Positions 35,352 through 46,613 of a stretch of DNA of 64,000 bases are shown here, piece by piece. Location of the stretch: contig JAHQIY010000019.1 in the NCBI GenBank assembly GCA_019054805.1, forward strand, positions 464,001 to 528,000. Reading direction: 5' to 3'. This DNA comes from Brachionus manjavacas (Eukaryota; Rotifera; Eurotatoria; Ploima; Brachionidae). The translations under genes were made by a program, and so were the position numbers. The notes beneath the pieces were generated by a model, which saw only the letters and a list, made by a program, of their open reading frames with translations, was not told where the DNA came from and made no database searches. Numbering within the stretch: the stretch's first letter is position 1; each line of letters starts with the position of its first letter.

Positions 35352-36560
35352 TAGTGTTGGATGCGGTCAGACCAAACCGGTCCATTCGGCGAACGGCTTT
35401 ATGCGGTCAATTAGCTGGTCAGCTAGGCGATCTAATTTTTAGACCGTCAAAATAAACGGTCCAAATTATACGGACGGTCAAAAATACGGCCAATTTTTTG
35501 GCGGTTAGCCACTTAAATTTAAATTTTTTCGAAATTATGTTTTTAATTAAAAAAAAAAAACTAATTAAAATGATAAAAGAGAATAAAAAAATATCTTTTT
35601 TTTTTATTTTAGAAAGTTTTTTAGATTTTTTTTTTTTCAAAATTTTACAAAAAATTTAGTGACCGCCCGCCAAAAAGTTGGCCGGTTATTTTGGCGGTCT
35701 AAAAATTAGATCGCCTAGCTGACCGGCCAAGGTAAATTATCAAAATACCAGTTATTAAAATAAATGTATCAAATTGACACTGTTTCAAAAAAACAAGATT
35801 AAAAAAACATTACATTAAAATGACAAGTGTCAAAATGACTTAATCAAAATAACGAATATCAAAATAATAGTATCAAAATATCTTTATTAAAATGACATAA
35901 AAAAAGTAAATAGTTAAATCAATAGAATCAGCAAATCATTTTTTTTTTCAGCAAATCATGTTAATAAACAGGCTTGCGCCCTTATCGTAATCGACTGATT
36001 AATACTTCATTTATTTAATACAAAAAAAAATTTTTAATATTTTAATATAAGAATTTTACAAAATTAAAAAAAGAAAAAAAGAATTATTTGTTTTCCTTTT
36101 CAATAGTTTATAATAATTTTAAGTGGCTTGAGCTCGAGCTCTTTTTCCTGTCATTAAAAAAAAAGTTTTCCTTTTTTCTGTGATAATGTAATAAAAGCTT
36201 TAACAGGCTTATTAAGTGTTAAAGAATTAATAGATTGAGTCAAACTCTCCATTCGTAATTTTTAATTAGTATTATGTTATTTTGATTAGATTTTAATTTA
36301 TTTGTTATTTTGAACAACATGTAAAAGTGATGTTATTTTGATGCACGCTATTTTCAATTAGTTGTTTTGACACTTGTTATTTTTTTTTTGGTTATTTTGA
36401 TATTGTTATTTTAAATGTTTTATTTTAATACTTGCTAATTTGATATGCAGTCCCGGCCAAATGACCGCCCGCTTAAAGGTTGTCCGGCTAATGCTGACAC
36501 GGTTACGGTTTCTGAAAATTTTGGCCGGTTAAGTGTCCGCTTGTACGGACCCCAACACTA
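35352..36560. mobile_element. hAT-like non-autonomous element with nested repeats
   Basis: The ends are inverted TAGTGTTGG (right end, read inward, TAGTGTTGGGGTCCG), and the flanks are ATACTTAC (35344-35351) and ATATTTAC (36561-36568), an 8-bp duplication with one change, as for hAT elements. Inside, 35400-35735 is itself an inverted repeat (GATCGCCTAGCTGACC arms). About 35740-35890 and 36320-36450 are inverted to each other and built from short TTATTTTGA-type units, so at least one further element is nested. No transposase frame remains. Confidence 0.7.
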
Positions 36561-37907
36561 ATATTTACATAAACTTATATTTTTTTCAATTTTTTTTTCC
36601 TTATTCACTCCTTGTGGAGCATAGGGTCACTACTTTTGATTTCCACTCAAGTCGATCTTTTGCTTTACCCTTGCTTCTCCCTTAATTAAGTGTAAGGAGC
36701 AAAAGATCGATGGTTTGAATCCTCCCAGAGGAATTCGAAAAAAAACAAAGCTAAAAATGGGGAAGTTTGTTTCCTTTTATTTTTAAGACTAATTGTTTCT
36801 TCATAATCATGCTCAATTTTATTTTCATGAATTTCATGAACGTTGGCTAAATGGACCGGCAGCGAACTTGAACTTGTTTTGAAAGAGAATAATAATGAAC
36901 AATCGTATCCTTGGCAAACTATTTTGTTCTTAAAGGACATTTTCAACCTGAAAATCTAACTTTGATTTTTCATTTTTTTAAAAACCATTATGATATTTGA
37001 ATTCTACGACCAAAAATACATTAAAACGCACTTGATTTTTAATTTTTAAATTATGTCCTCTTTGGGTACTAGGGGCCGGAAGTTGACCGACTCAAAAAAG
37101 TTAAAAGTATTCAAATTCATATAACTAATGAATACAAAAGCTTGATATAATAATCGACCCCTCTATTGATATCTGAGACTATAAGCTACAAAAGTATGAT
37201 ATAATCATAGCTATTATAATTATTTTTGGCCAAGTAATACACAATAAGAAGAAAAATCGACTTTTTTAGAATTCAAAGTTGAGTTTTGATTCCTTCCCTA
37301 AATTTTTACAATAAGATCGACCACGATTCTGAAAGCGCATCAAAAACTTTACAAACTGAAAGATTTTCAGCCGTCCCTTTTGTTTCCTTCAAAATCTGCT
37401 AGAGTTAAAAGTTAAAAATTAAACAAATTTAGCAAATATTTAAATCATACAACAAGAGCAACTTTTTTGAATTTTTTTTTTGAGAAAAATAATTAATGTT
37501 CAAAAGAATACATTTTATTGTAATTATGAAACAAAATTTTTTTAGTTAACTGGAAAATTTTCAAAATTTCAATTTTTAAAGATAAAATTTTTAGAAAATT
37601 TTTTTTTTTCTTAAAATTATAAAATTAAAATTTTACGTTAAATTGCTAAAATTTAACAATTCGTTATTTTATTTCTTAGAAGCATTTAAATTGAATCTAT
37701 ATTTTTTAACTAGACAGCCCAAAGAACCCCTGTGTAAAATTTCATGGAGATCGGGCTGCCGCGACATATTTTTTTTTCATCTAAAAAAAGCACCGAGATT
37801 TATTCAACACCCATTTTTAAGATAAAAATATTTTTGATAAAAATCAAAAGGCAAATGAATTCAATTTTTTCTTAGATTCAATTTAAAAGCTTTTAAGAAA
37901 TAAAATA
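36561..37907. other. intergenic DNA with possible BED-finger fragment
   Basis: The minus strand at 36686-36946 has an 86-residue frame with a C-x4-C ... H-x4-H arrangement, resembling a BED zinc finger as found at the start of hAT transposases. It is short and unsupported by further domains. The palindrome AGCAAAAGATCGA/TCGATCTTTTGCT lies near 36652-36712. The remainder is A+T-rich without recognised genes. Confidence 0.35.
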
Positions 37908-39630
37908 CATTCGTTCCTCGGTATAACGAGCAAGTTGGGCGAAAATTTTTGTGCTCGTTATATCGAAACTCGTTTTATCGAAATCCCATTGAAAAGGATT
38001 GGCAATTTTAATTTTTTTTTTAATTTTAATTGAAAAAGTTAAAAAAAAAAAAGATGAATAAAACTAAAAATTAAGCTTTCTTACAAAATCTGTAATACTG
38101 GATTGTTTGGTTTTACATTTTTCTAGTGCAATATTTTCAGTATTAAAAAAAAACGTTGGAAAAATCTTTTTTTTTTAAGAAAAAAATCTTTTAAATCATT
38201 AATTCTTTCGATTGCATCCTTTGATTTTTTGATCGCAATATTTTTTTATAATTTCTAATTTAGGCTCAAGCGAGATACACTTTCTTTTTTTTGAGCAAGT
38301 TAATCTGTCATTTTTTTCAATTAGATTAGACAATCAAGAATTTTCAGTTATTTATATTCAATTATAAAAAGAAAATTAATTGTTTTATTTTTATTTTTTT
38401 TAATCTTTTTTCTTAATACACAAGTGTGAAAGTTTTTTTTTCTTAAGAAAATTATTAAGCGGTCTTTCAAAATAAGCTCGTTTTATCAAGTTTTCGTTCT
38501 ATAGAAACTCGTTCTATCGAAAAAATTTTTATATCTTGTTGTATTGCTCGTAATCGGTTCAAGGGGTGATTCTCGACCCAAAACTTTGCTTCAACATGTT
38601 GTTGGAATCTCTTACCCAGAGAATTCTACCTAAATGTAACTTAATCCGACGTCTAAAAACACTCAAGCTTAGCAACTCAATCAACCTATGCAAAATTATC
38701 TTTAAGAGCTTTATTCGATCACTATTTTATTCCTCTATCGTGCTCAACTCAGAAGATATCGAACTCACTGCAAAAAATTCAAAATAAAGTATTGAGATCG
38801 ATAAAATTTTTTCCGCTAAAAACAAGGATTACAAATATGCACAAGACACTCAATATCGATCTTCTTGAGAACCGAACCATCTATTTAATGCAAAAATTTA
38901 TAGTACAAAAATATGACCATCAACAAATAAAACAAGATTTGACCAATTTTCGATCAACACAAATTCCAAATATGAAGCGACTTACAAGTCTCTACGATCT
39001 CTCTCCTAATTGACCTAATTTAGATAAATTTTTTTCATTTTTAATTTCCTTCTTTTTATTCTGAACTTCTGTTCTTATCTATATCATTTTGAGTCGAAAT
39101 CACTGACATTTCAAAAAATTAATTTATTACTGCAATGTTTAGTCATGCGAGTATTCTGAATAGTTTAAAAGATAGACTGTGCTATAAAAAAGAATAATGA
39201 ATCTAATTGATTAATTGATAATCGATAAAAACTAAGTAATTGATCCATCCTATATTTTGTCTATATTCCCATTGTCTTTTTTTGACAGTAATTTGGTTCT
39301 GGAGAGTTGATTAACATAATTTCGGATTATCAAAGTGTCATAAAAATCTCGATATGTAATTTTATGTATTTATCTATTTTTGACTCGAAAAACTGCAGAT
39401 AATTGTATTTATAAGAGAAAAAAAAAATACTAATATTATCAATTCTTCAATTTTGCGAGGCTGAGAAGAAGGACTAAGTAGCCTTGGGTATTCTGAGTAG
39501 CCTTGGGAAGGAAAACTTCCTTAAATTATACTATAAATAAATAAATAAATTAAATAATCGGTTCCAGGTAATATGTTCGTTATAAAGAGTTTCTCGTTTT
39601 ATGGGGTCTCGTTATACGGAGGAACGACTG
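37908..39630. mobile_element. pogo/Tigger-like element ends, split by a LINE
   Basis: The left end reads CATTCGTTCCTCGGTATAAC and the right end, read inward, CAGTCGTTCCTCCGTATAAC, each flanked by TA (37906-37907 and 39631-39632). These ends are typical of pogo/Tigger-type elements as I remember them. Further internal CTCGTT(A/T)TA motifs occur near both ends. No transposase frame is present, so it is non-autonomous. A LINE (38561-39554) is inserted in it. Confidence 0.75.
38561..39554 (+). mobile_element. 5'-truncated LINE inside the pogo/Tigger-like element
   Basis: Plus-strand 3' part of a LINE: 38566-38787 and 38792-39013 encode the reverse transcriptase C-terminal region (L-D-P-K-L, I-F-K-S-F-I-R-S, F-F-P-L-K-T-R-I). 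They are clearly related to the end of the near-complete LINE at 42259-46616, with a frameshift near 38788. The 3' end is an AAATAAATAAAT run. TAATCGGTTC flanks the insertion at 38551-38560 and 39555-39564. Confidence 0.88.
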
Positions 39631-39820
39631 TAATGAATTTCTAAATTTTAGCAATACACCGTATAATTAGTGTGTTTACTGAACCTAAAATTAATTAATT
39701 GTTAAAAAAGATCGGTTATCTAAAAATTTTATTTAACAAATCAAACTTTATTGAGTAAATTTAATTAATTAAAATGCTTTCTGAAGCATAGAAATTTTTA
39801 ACTGAAACTGTATTTTAAAA

Positions 39821-40917
39821 TTAGTGAGAATCTTTTTCCTCGAAAAATATAATACAAATTCTATAGACTTCTACAGTACACAAGAGGAGATTTTTCATAA
39901 AATTATAATATACAAGGTAGTTTTTTTCTAAACGATATTTAATTATGATTATTAAGCGAACAATCAAAAATGGAAAGTCTTGAACCAAAAAGACTAATAC
40001 CAGGCTCCATATCTCACTTGCAAATATTGTTGTCAATGCTTGTTTTGAAAACTTTTTTTTGGTCGTTTTTGTCATCATAAAAGAAAATTGTATGCAGCTA
40101 ATTGAGAACAAAACTTAATTTTAGAAATTTTTAAAATAACATAAAAAAATAAAAATACATTATTGTTTACTAGTTACTGTGTAATAAAAAAATGACGATT
40201 CGACAATTTCTTCTTCTGAGTTGTAGGTGAAAAATTCCACCAAATCTCCACCACAAACAATCTTTGAAAAAAAACTCAATTTTTTAAAATAAATTTATTA
40301 AAAGATTACAAATGAAATAAGCATTTGAGAAAGATGTTCCCTTTTGAGATTTTTCTTGTACGGCATTAGCCACCTTGTAATTATTTGAGTCAAAATAAAA
40401 ACAGTCAAAAGTATTTCCAATATATCACATATTCCTAGACTCTGGTAAAAAGAAAAAGCTATTTCTGTAAAGATTTATGAATTGAATTTACCCCTAAACT
40501 AAAATTATTGACATAGGACAGTTCTTGAGTGATGTTGTTAGGACAATTGCGACCAGCCATGCCATGTTTTAAAATCAAAATTTGCCAAATGCAAGCCAAA
40601 TTTACCACTGTAAAGCAAAATGACGATATTGAGAACCAGGAAAAGTCTTTCCCATCGCGATAAAGTGATGTATACATCCCATCGATTAAGATTATGTTGT
40701 CGAATATTGAAAAATAAATTAGATTATAATTATTAGATATCTTGGTCATGTAATATATACAAAATATGTTCTCTATTATGTAGACAAATCGAACTAGATT
40801 GGAAATGGTGAGGGGCAGGAGGTTTTTTTTGTGTGATAATGGCCGTAATTTGCCCTCATTACGCAAAATGTGGTCTCGATCAAAAACTTTTATCAAATTT
40901 TGTATCATATTTTTCAT
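39821..40917 (-). CDS. TMEM26: TMEM26-like multi-span membrane protein
   Basis: Four exons on the minus strand: 40492-40917, 40310-40441, 40171-40261 and 39821-40113. They total 942 nt (313 residues plus stop); phases 0, 0, 1 all match and the introns are 50, 48 and 57 nt. Start: ATG at 40917. About eight hydrophobic segments are visible. Family hallmarks as recalled from vertebrate TMEM26 are W-F-S near the end of span 2-3, D-I-L-E-I-L-L with R-W-L-x-P, L-S-Q-M-L-I, G-D-L-V-E-F, and E-I-W-S-L-V-L-V-F-L-V-Q-D-x-P-F-L followed by a basic-hydrophobic stretch. TMEM26 proteins are multi-span membrane proteins of unclear biochemical function. The protein is slightly shorter than the human one (about 368) and has a diverged N-terminus, so a missed upstream exon is possible. 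An AATAAA lies at 39747-39752, about 70 nt past the stop. Confidence 0.85.
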
Positions 40918-42246
40918 ATTTAAATTGTATTATAGCTTTTAAGGGAAAATTAAGTCAAACTAGGCTTGCTTTGATTTTGTTAATTTAAATTTTTTCAATT
41001 TACAATTGTAGAAATGAATAAAATAAGATGAAAAGTTTTTAAAGAAATTTTCTTTTTTTTCCAATAAAAAAGGATTCAAAATGACCTTTTAAATTATTTT
41101 CAAATATGTCCTCGGAAGCCATTTAATTCAAGTTCAAATTAAAAAATTAATGAATTAAAAAATATTTTTACTAAATTCAATTATTAGCATAAATCTTAAT
41201 TTTTAATTTAAAAAAATAAAAAAATGTATTCTTTTCTCAAATAGATTTTTACCAAATTTGAAAAAAATTCAAAAAATTTGATTTAAGTATTTCAATGTTT
41301 TGCTTTTTTAATTAATTATTTCAAAACAATTACAAAAAATTTTTTATTTTTAATTACTAATAACTGTTATAAACCTTAAATAATTGTAAGTTTGTCCGGA
41401 GATGTCTGATGTTTTTTTTTACATGGGTCAAATTTTTCATTTTTAGTCACATGTCACATTAAATAAGGCGACACTTTCTAAGAGAAATAAAGTTATAAGA
41501 TAATGAACAATTTTTCTTTTTTTTATTTTTCCATTATAAAATTCAAGAAAAATATGAGTATTACACCGCTAACACTTTATGACATAATTGAACTAGAGAA
41601 GCTCATAGAGCTTAGCATTATCACCATTTTGCCTATTGAATGTTATGCAGATTTGTACCAATACTAAATTGTTTTCTAATATGATATATCAAAATATAGA
41701 AAAAAAATATTGAAAACAAAAATTATAGAAAATTAAAAAAATTTATTTGAAAGGAATAAAAATAAAAAAAACTTCTTGCTTATTTTAATGAAATTTAAAA
41801 TGAATGCTAATACTCCGATCGCTAATAGACTCCGGTCTTTGTATTTTGAGCAAGCAATTCTTAAAAAGCAAACAAAAAATTACGAAAAAAAATAGACATT
41901 GTTGTATCCATGAATTTTCTTTATTTTATGTTGATTTTCATTTTGTCTTTTTTTTTTAAATTTATTATTTATCAACTGCTTCTTTCACTTACTTGCTTGG
42001 TCATCACAAACATCTTCTTTTAGCTTTTCTTCTAACTTGTAAAGCGTCTCTCATTTCATTTCAATTTAGCTTCCTTATTGTTTATTTTTCCCTATTTATT
42101 TTCATAGCTATTTTGTTCAAATTAATTAATTTATTATTTATCTATTTATTTAATTATTTATTTTATCAATAAATTAGACGGCCGTTTCCAACGCGACAAA
42201 AAGAAAAATAAATTTTATTTATTTCTTTAAATATTAAAAGACTGCA
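40918..42246. other. A+T-rich intergenic DNA
   Basis: No gene recognised. The motif GTTATAAACCTTAAATAA near 41366 also occurs near 26627, followed in both by a TCCGGA stretch, so a short dispersed repeat is present. The rest is low-complexity A+T. Confidence 0.45.
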
Positions 42247-42527
42247 GCTGAGCAACTTTATTTATTTATTTATTTAAAAAATAATTTGGGAAAATTCCCT
42301 GGCTGTTTGGAATGAATATTAATTCTCCCTTTCAGCCACATTAGCGTTAATTTCGAAATTTGTAAAAGTTATTTTTGATTATTTTAAAAATTGAAAAAAC
42401 ACATAAATTAGAGCAAAAAGTAAATGTTAAACAAAAGAATTGAATAATTTTGAATTAATTAAATTAAATATTCTTGAAATATTGCTTGAAAAAGAAAAAT
42501 AAAAATTGTAAAAGCATAAAAGATTGT

Positions 42528-43841
42528 TTATTTTATTTGAATTTTTTCTTTAAATAGGTCGAAAGGGGTTTTCCATTTTTGATTAGAACTTTTTTGATAC
42601 TCCTCTGTTTCTTTTACGATAAGTGTGTGGGTTAATTTGCTTTCCACTAATTTGTCGAATAATTTGTTAGCTCTAACTAATACTTTGTCTAATTTTAGTT
42701 TGTCATGGATGGAGTTGATTTTGGTCCTGATTGGGAAAAAGTGAATCGTCTTCAGTATCCGATTTTGAATCTTTTGAATTTCGTCAGAAATTTTTTGTGT
42801 TGCTACGAGCAATGGTATGAATGCGTAGTCGAAGTTTGATCGAATAAAACTTTTAAATATTGTTAAGGACAGTATTGTTTTGTTTTTAATGTTTAAACTT
42901 TTGATTTTACGAATTATATTTATTTTTTTTAGGTTTTTATCTGTGATTGATTCAAGATGCTTTTGAAACGAGAGTTTCGGATCTAAGTTGTGACCAAGGA
43001 ACGTCGGAAATGGGTTCATTGGAATCGTTGAGTTACCAAGTGTCAGGTTTAAACGGTAAGTTTTTGTATAATTTTTCCTATAACCAGCTGTGGTGAAGAC
43101 TGAATACACGGTTTTCGATTTGTTTATCTTCAAACCCCATTTTTCAAAGAAGTTGTTTATTATGTTTATTGCTTTCTGGATCTTTTTTTCCAAGGATTTA
43201 AGGTTTGAGTCGCTAATACATATTGTAAGATCGTCGGCGAATAAGGCCTTTTGAATGTTATAAGGTAGTTTCTTAACGATATCACTGAAGAATACTGAAA
43301 ATAATGTGGGGGAAAGGCTGCTTCCTTGTGGAACGCCGGTTGTTATCTTGAACAAAGATGATTTTGCATTCTTATAGCTTACAAAAAAATTTCTGTCGCC
43401 AAGAAAATTAGCGATCCAGTTATATAAATAAGGGTTTATTTTTATTGACTTGAGCTTGAAGAGAATTGCATTGTGGTTGATTTTGTCGAACGCTTTTTCT
43501 AAGTCGAAAAATACAGCTCCTGTTTTTTCGCCACGATTAAAACCTTCGATTATCGAATGGTACAGTCTTAGGAAGTGGTCTTGGGTGCTTTTTTTTTTCC
43601 TAAATCCAGATTGACAGGGAGGAAGTAAATTTTTGCTTTCCAGCCAGGATAACAACTTTTCATTTACAATTTTTTCTAACCATTTTGATAAGCATGACAG
43701 TAATGATATTGGTCTGTAAGATTCAGCAAGTTCCGGAGGCTTGTCTTTCTTTGGAATCATAACTATTTTAGCCATTTTCCACTCTTTTGGTATGTATCCT
43801 ATTCTAAGCGTTGCGTTGAATAGTTTGAAAATACGAATCAA
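42528..43841 (-). CDS. LINE ORF2, reverse transcriptase part
   Basis: 437-residue frame continuing ORF2. It carries the reverse transcriptase fingers (K-I-V-M-I-P-K-K-D, S-Y-R-P-I-S-L-L), palm (V-F-F-D-L-E-K-A-F-D-K-I), G-V-P-Q-G-S-S-L-S-P, the catalytic F-A-D-D-L, and the thumb plus C-terminal region with F-L-G-H-N-L-D-P. It copies the element RNA at the nicked target. It overlaps the endonuclease frame by 4 nt. A missing T in a short T run at about 43850 explains the break, since adding one base joins the frames; the stop may therefore be a recent mutation. There is no RNase H domain. Confidence 0.92.
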   Translation of the reverse strand: MIRIFKLFNATLRIGYIPKEWKMAKIVMIPKKDKPPELAESYRPISLLSCLSKWLEKIVNEKLLSWLESKNLLPPCQSGFRKKKSTQDHFLRLYHSIIEGFNRGEKTGAVFFDLEKAFDKINHNAILFKLKSIKINPYLYNWIANFLGDRNFFVSYKNAKSSLFKITTGVPQGSSLSPTLFSVFFSDIVKKLPYNIQKALFADDLTICISDSNLKSLEKKIQKAINIINNFFEKWGLKINKSKTVYSVFTTAGYRKNYTKTYRLNLTLGNSTIPMNPFPTFLGHNLDPKLSFQKHLESITDKNLKKINIIRKIKSLNIKNKTILSLTIFKSFIRSNFDYAFIPLLVATQKISDEIQKIQNRILKTIHFFPIRTKINSIHDKLKLDKVLVRANKLFDKLVESKLTHTLIVKETEEYQKSSNQKWKTPFDLFKEKIQIK

Positions 43842-45247
43842 AAAGATGTTGGACAGTTTTTGAAGATTTTGTTATTGATTCCATCTACTCCAGGAGCTGA
43901 ACTCGCATTGATAGAGCTAAGTGTCGATAGAAACTCCTTCTTTGTTATATTGACGTTTTCTTTGTTTTTGGTATCAAGCCTCGTTGCTACTAAAGGGATG
44001 TTTGAGTTCGACACTCGGTTTTCCGAAAAAACTGATTTAAGATTTATGCCGAAAGTTTCGGCCACTTCCTTATCAGATTTTGTCATTGTATTATCAGGTT
44101 TTTTCAAGTGGATCATTTTCCTTGACAAGTTATCGTTTTCAACATTCTCTAGTTTCTTAATCAGTTTCCAGCTTTTTGATTCAGATTGATTGAAGTTACC
44201 TAACTTTTCAAATTCCGATGTGAGACGTTCTTCTCTTAATTTTTTGATTCTTTTTTTGATATTGTAACTCAGTAAATTGTACAATCTTGTAGTGTATTCA
44301 GTCCTTTTTTTATTTAGCCAACGTTTAATTTTTCTTTTTAATTTAATTAGTTTAACTAATGAAAATGGAATGGTTATTGGATTAATAGCTTTTGTAACAA
44401 ACGTTTTAGTTGTCGTAGATGAGTTTATTGCTTGGTTCAATTTGGATATTAGTTCAATTGACTCGCACTCAATATCATTTTCGTTTTCTATAAATACGCC
44501 GTTTGGTAAGTTTCGATCTAAATTTTCTCTAAATAAATTCCAGTCAATTCTTTTAGCCGTATGGGTTTTGCGTTTTGGTTTGAGATTAGAGAAGACGGTA
44601 ATTGTAGGTTGATGGTCGCTTATTTTAGGCTCTAGGACTTGGTGTTTTTTAAAGAATTTGAAGACCGAATTGGAACAGATTGATAAATCGAGGACACTTT
44701 TACCTCGTTCGTAAGTCGGCGACTGACAATTAAGAATTTGGCTATTCGTTGCGATTAAAAAGTTTTCAAGTAAAATACCTTTTGGGTAATCCTTTCCACA
44801 AAACCAAAGTTTGCTTTTGGCGTTAAAGTCACCGGTAATAATGAAATTTTTGTAGTTTTTTTCGATATGTTCCAATAGATCTAAGTTTAGTGGATTAGAT
44901 GGGCTCGAGTAAATTGAAAAAATTGCAATTTTTAAATGGCCGTCTATTGAAAGTAGTACTCCCATTGCCTCGTCAAATTTTTTAACGCTCGATAAATCAA
45001 TTTCTTGAAATACCAGATTATTTTTTATACACAGGGCGGCTCCTCCCCCTTTTTTTGTTAGTTGTCTGTCGGATCGGATGATCGAGTAGCCATCAATTTC
45101 GAGATTTTTGTTCGGTTTGAGAAAAGTTTCGTTGATGCTTATTATGTCTGTTTTGTGGATTTGAGCAAGTCTTGTAAGTTGAAGTTTTTTTGTTTCTGAG
45201 TCTATTGATTGTATGTTTAAATGAAGTATTTTAAGGTGATTAGACAT
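43838..45247 (-). CDS. LINE ORF2, AP-like endonuclease part
   Basis: 469-residue frame starting at ATG (45247) with an APE-type endonuclease: L-H-L-N-I-Q-S, I-N-E-T-F-L near residue 38, G-G-G-A-A-L, T-G-D-F-N-A-K, then L-D-L-S and S-D-H-Q-P. These give the asparagine, glutamate, aspartate and histidine of the active site. Residues of about 230-460 are the linker to the reverse transcriptase, ending S-S-A-P-G-V-D-G. It nicks target DNA to prime reverse transcription. Its ATG overlaps the ORF1 stop in ATGTCTAA, an arrangement that suits stop-restart translation. Confidence 0.92.
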   Translation of the reverse strand: MSNHLKILHLNIQSIDSETKKLQLTRLAQIHKTDIISINETFLKPNKNLEIDGYSIIRSDRQLTKKGGGAALCIKNNLVFQEIDLSSVKKFDEAMGVLLSIDGHLKIAIFSIYSSPSNPLNLDLLEHIEKNYKNFIITGDFNAKSKLWFCGKDYPKGILLENFLIATNSQILNCQSPTYERGKSVLDLSICSNSVFKFFKKHQVLEPKISDHQPTITVFSNLKPKRKTHTAKRIDWNLFRENLDRNLPNGVFIENENDIECESIELISKLNQAINSSTTTKTFVTKAINPITIPFSLVKLIKLKRKIKRWLNKKRTEYTTRLYNLLSYNIKKRIKKLREERLTSEFEKLGNFNQSESKSWKLIKKLENVENDNLSRKMIHLKKPDNTMTKSDKEVAETFGINLKSVFSENRVSNSNIPLVATRLDTKNKENVNITKKEFLSTLSSINASSAPGVDGINNKIFKNCPTSF

Positions 45248-46496
45248 CTTGGTCTCTGTCGTAAAAGTCCATGCTGTCCTCGAAGTCTTCTTCAGCAGCT
45301 TCTCGGATTAATTGTTCTTCTATGTCCTTGCCGTAGCTTGGACCAAAGTGTGTTGAAACGATTTTGGCTATGATGTTTGGATTTTCGTATATTGATTCAT
45401 GAATATTATTGAACTCTTTCAAAATGTCAACAATAAAAAAGATTAAATTTTTGGTTTGGATGTTGTTATTGGTGTGATTTGCCGACTCAACTCGGGTAAA
45501 TTTTTGTGTATTAGTTTTAACCTTTTTCTCAAAAATTGATTTTTTTCTCTCTACTTCTTTTATTAGCACTTTGCAAGATTTACTGCAGGCAGCATGGGCC
45601 TCACCACAGTTTATACATTTGTATTTCTTTGGGTCATTAATGGTGCAATTGGTATGGGTATGTTTACCTGAACAACGTAGACAGGTAGGTTTTTTTCCTT
45701 TTTCAGGGCAGTTTGCTAAGAAATGACCGAATCTTTGGCAGTGGAAACACTGGTCTGGTCTTATGTCAAATTTCCATGGCGCAACTCTAATAATCGAGTG
45801 TCCTATTTTGATTTTTTTGTCTTTTGTGATCGAGTTGTAAGTGTCAGAGTCATTAATAATTGCTTTGATTATGTTTTGGGGTTGATTTGTACTTTTTTTA
45901 GTTAATCTTAACATTTTTGTTATATTGTATTTCTTTAGCATGTACGGTTTGTTATCTTGGTCTTCAATGTCAAAATCAATTGAAACATTGTAGAGTGCTA
46001 AGAAAAACTTTGGGTTTGGGTCAATTTTTTCTACACCATAGATGAAGGCGTTTTGTGGCCAGTCTTTTGATATGTAATTTGCATCTTCTTGTGTTTCGGA
46101 TCTAATGACTAGTTGGTTTCTGCTGTTGATGTACGCATTTAATATTTTTGCTTGTGGTCTGCATCTGGTTATTTCTTTTTGTAGCTTCACATATGATCTT
46201 AATTCAGTTGGAAATTCCTTTTTACTAATGAATTTACTAGCAAAAGTCTTTGATTTCCGGTTTGTTTGTTGGTCTGTTCTAATTTCTTGGACATTGACTT
46301 CTTCAGGTGAAGAACCAGGACAGGATCTTTTAAAGGGGTTAGTTGATGTTCCGTCGTATATGCGATGGTTTGGCGTATCATGTCTTGATTTCTTGTGTCT
46401 TGGATCAATAACATTGGATGTGCTTGGTATTGACCTAATTTGGCTACTGTGGACCGGGGGTGGATTTTTCGTATCCATGTCCGACCTATCCAGCAT
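45240..46496 (-). CDS. LINE ORF1, Gag-like protein with zinc knuckles
   Basis: 418 residues from the first ATG of the frame. The frame stays open upstream to about 46529 without an ATG. The C-terminal half carries three CCHC-type knuckles in a row (C-F-H-C-Q-R-F-G-H, then C-L-R-C-S-G-K-H, then C-I-N-C-G-E-A-H), the layout of Jockey/I-type ORF1 proteins. The N-terminal part is Ser/Pro-rich and basic. It binds element RNA and delivers it in the nucleoprotein particle. Its last 8 nt overlap ORF2. Confidence 0.9.
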   Translation of the reverse strand: MLDRSDMDTKNPPPVHSSQIRSIPSTSNVIDPRHKKSRHDTPNHRIYDGTSTNPFKRSCPGSSPEEVNVQEIRTDQQTNRKSKTFASKFISKKEFPTELRSYVKLQKEITRCRPQAKILNAYINSRNQLVIRSETQEDANYISKDWPQNAFIYGVEKIDPNPKFFLALYNVSIDFDIEDQDNKPYMLKKYNITKMLRLTKKSTNQPQNIIKAIINDSDTYNSITKDKKIKIGHSIIRVAPWKFDIRPDQCFHCQRFGHFLANCPEKGKKPTCLRCSGKHTHTNCTINDPKKYKCINCGEAHAACSKSCKVLIKEVERKKSIFEKKVKTNTQKFTRVESANHTNNNIQTKNLIFFIVDILKEFNNIHESIYENPNIIAKIVSTHFGPSYGKDIEEQLIREAAEEDFEDSMDFYDRDQDV

Positions 46497-46574
46497 GGAA
46501 GATGGGAGTTTCGTAAATTGGGAGATCAAAATAAATTATGTTAATAAATTAAAGAGTTTTCAAAATTTTTAATT

Positions 46575-46613
<39 letters not shown>

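Noticed and set aside
36640-36740. tRNA-like box (GGTTTGAATCC) near 36712
   Set aside because: No matching A box, anticodon arm or acceptor stem at the right spacing; the surrounding palindrome explains the local pairing.
39821-40111. Acceptor AATTAG at 40098 for the last TMEM26-like exon
   Set aside because: It gives the wrong phase; the upstream acceptor ending at 40114 keeps the frame and restores a hydrophobic span.
43860-46572. Plus-strand open frames of 100-155 codons
   Set aside because: They are antisense shadows of the LINE ORF1 and ORF2 frames and have no domain of their own.
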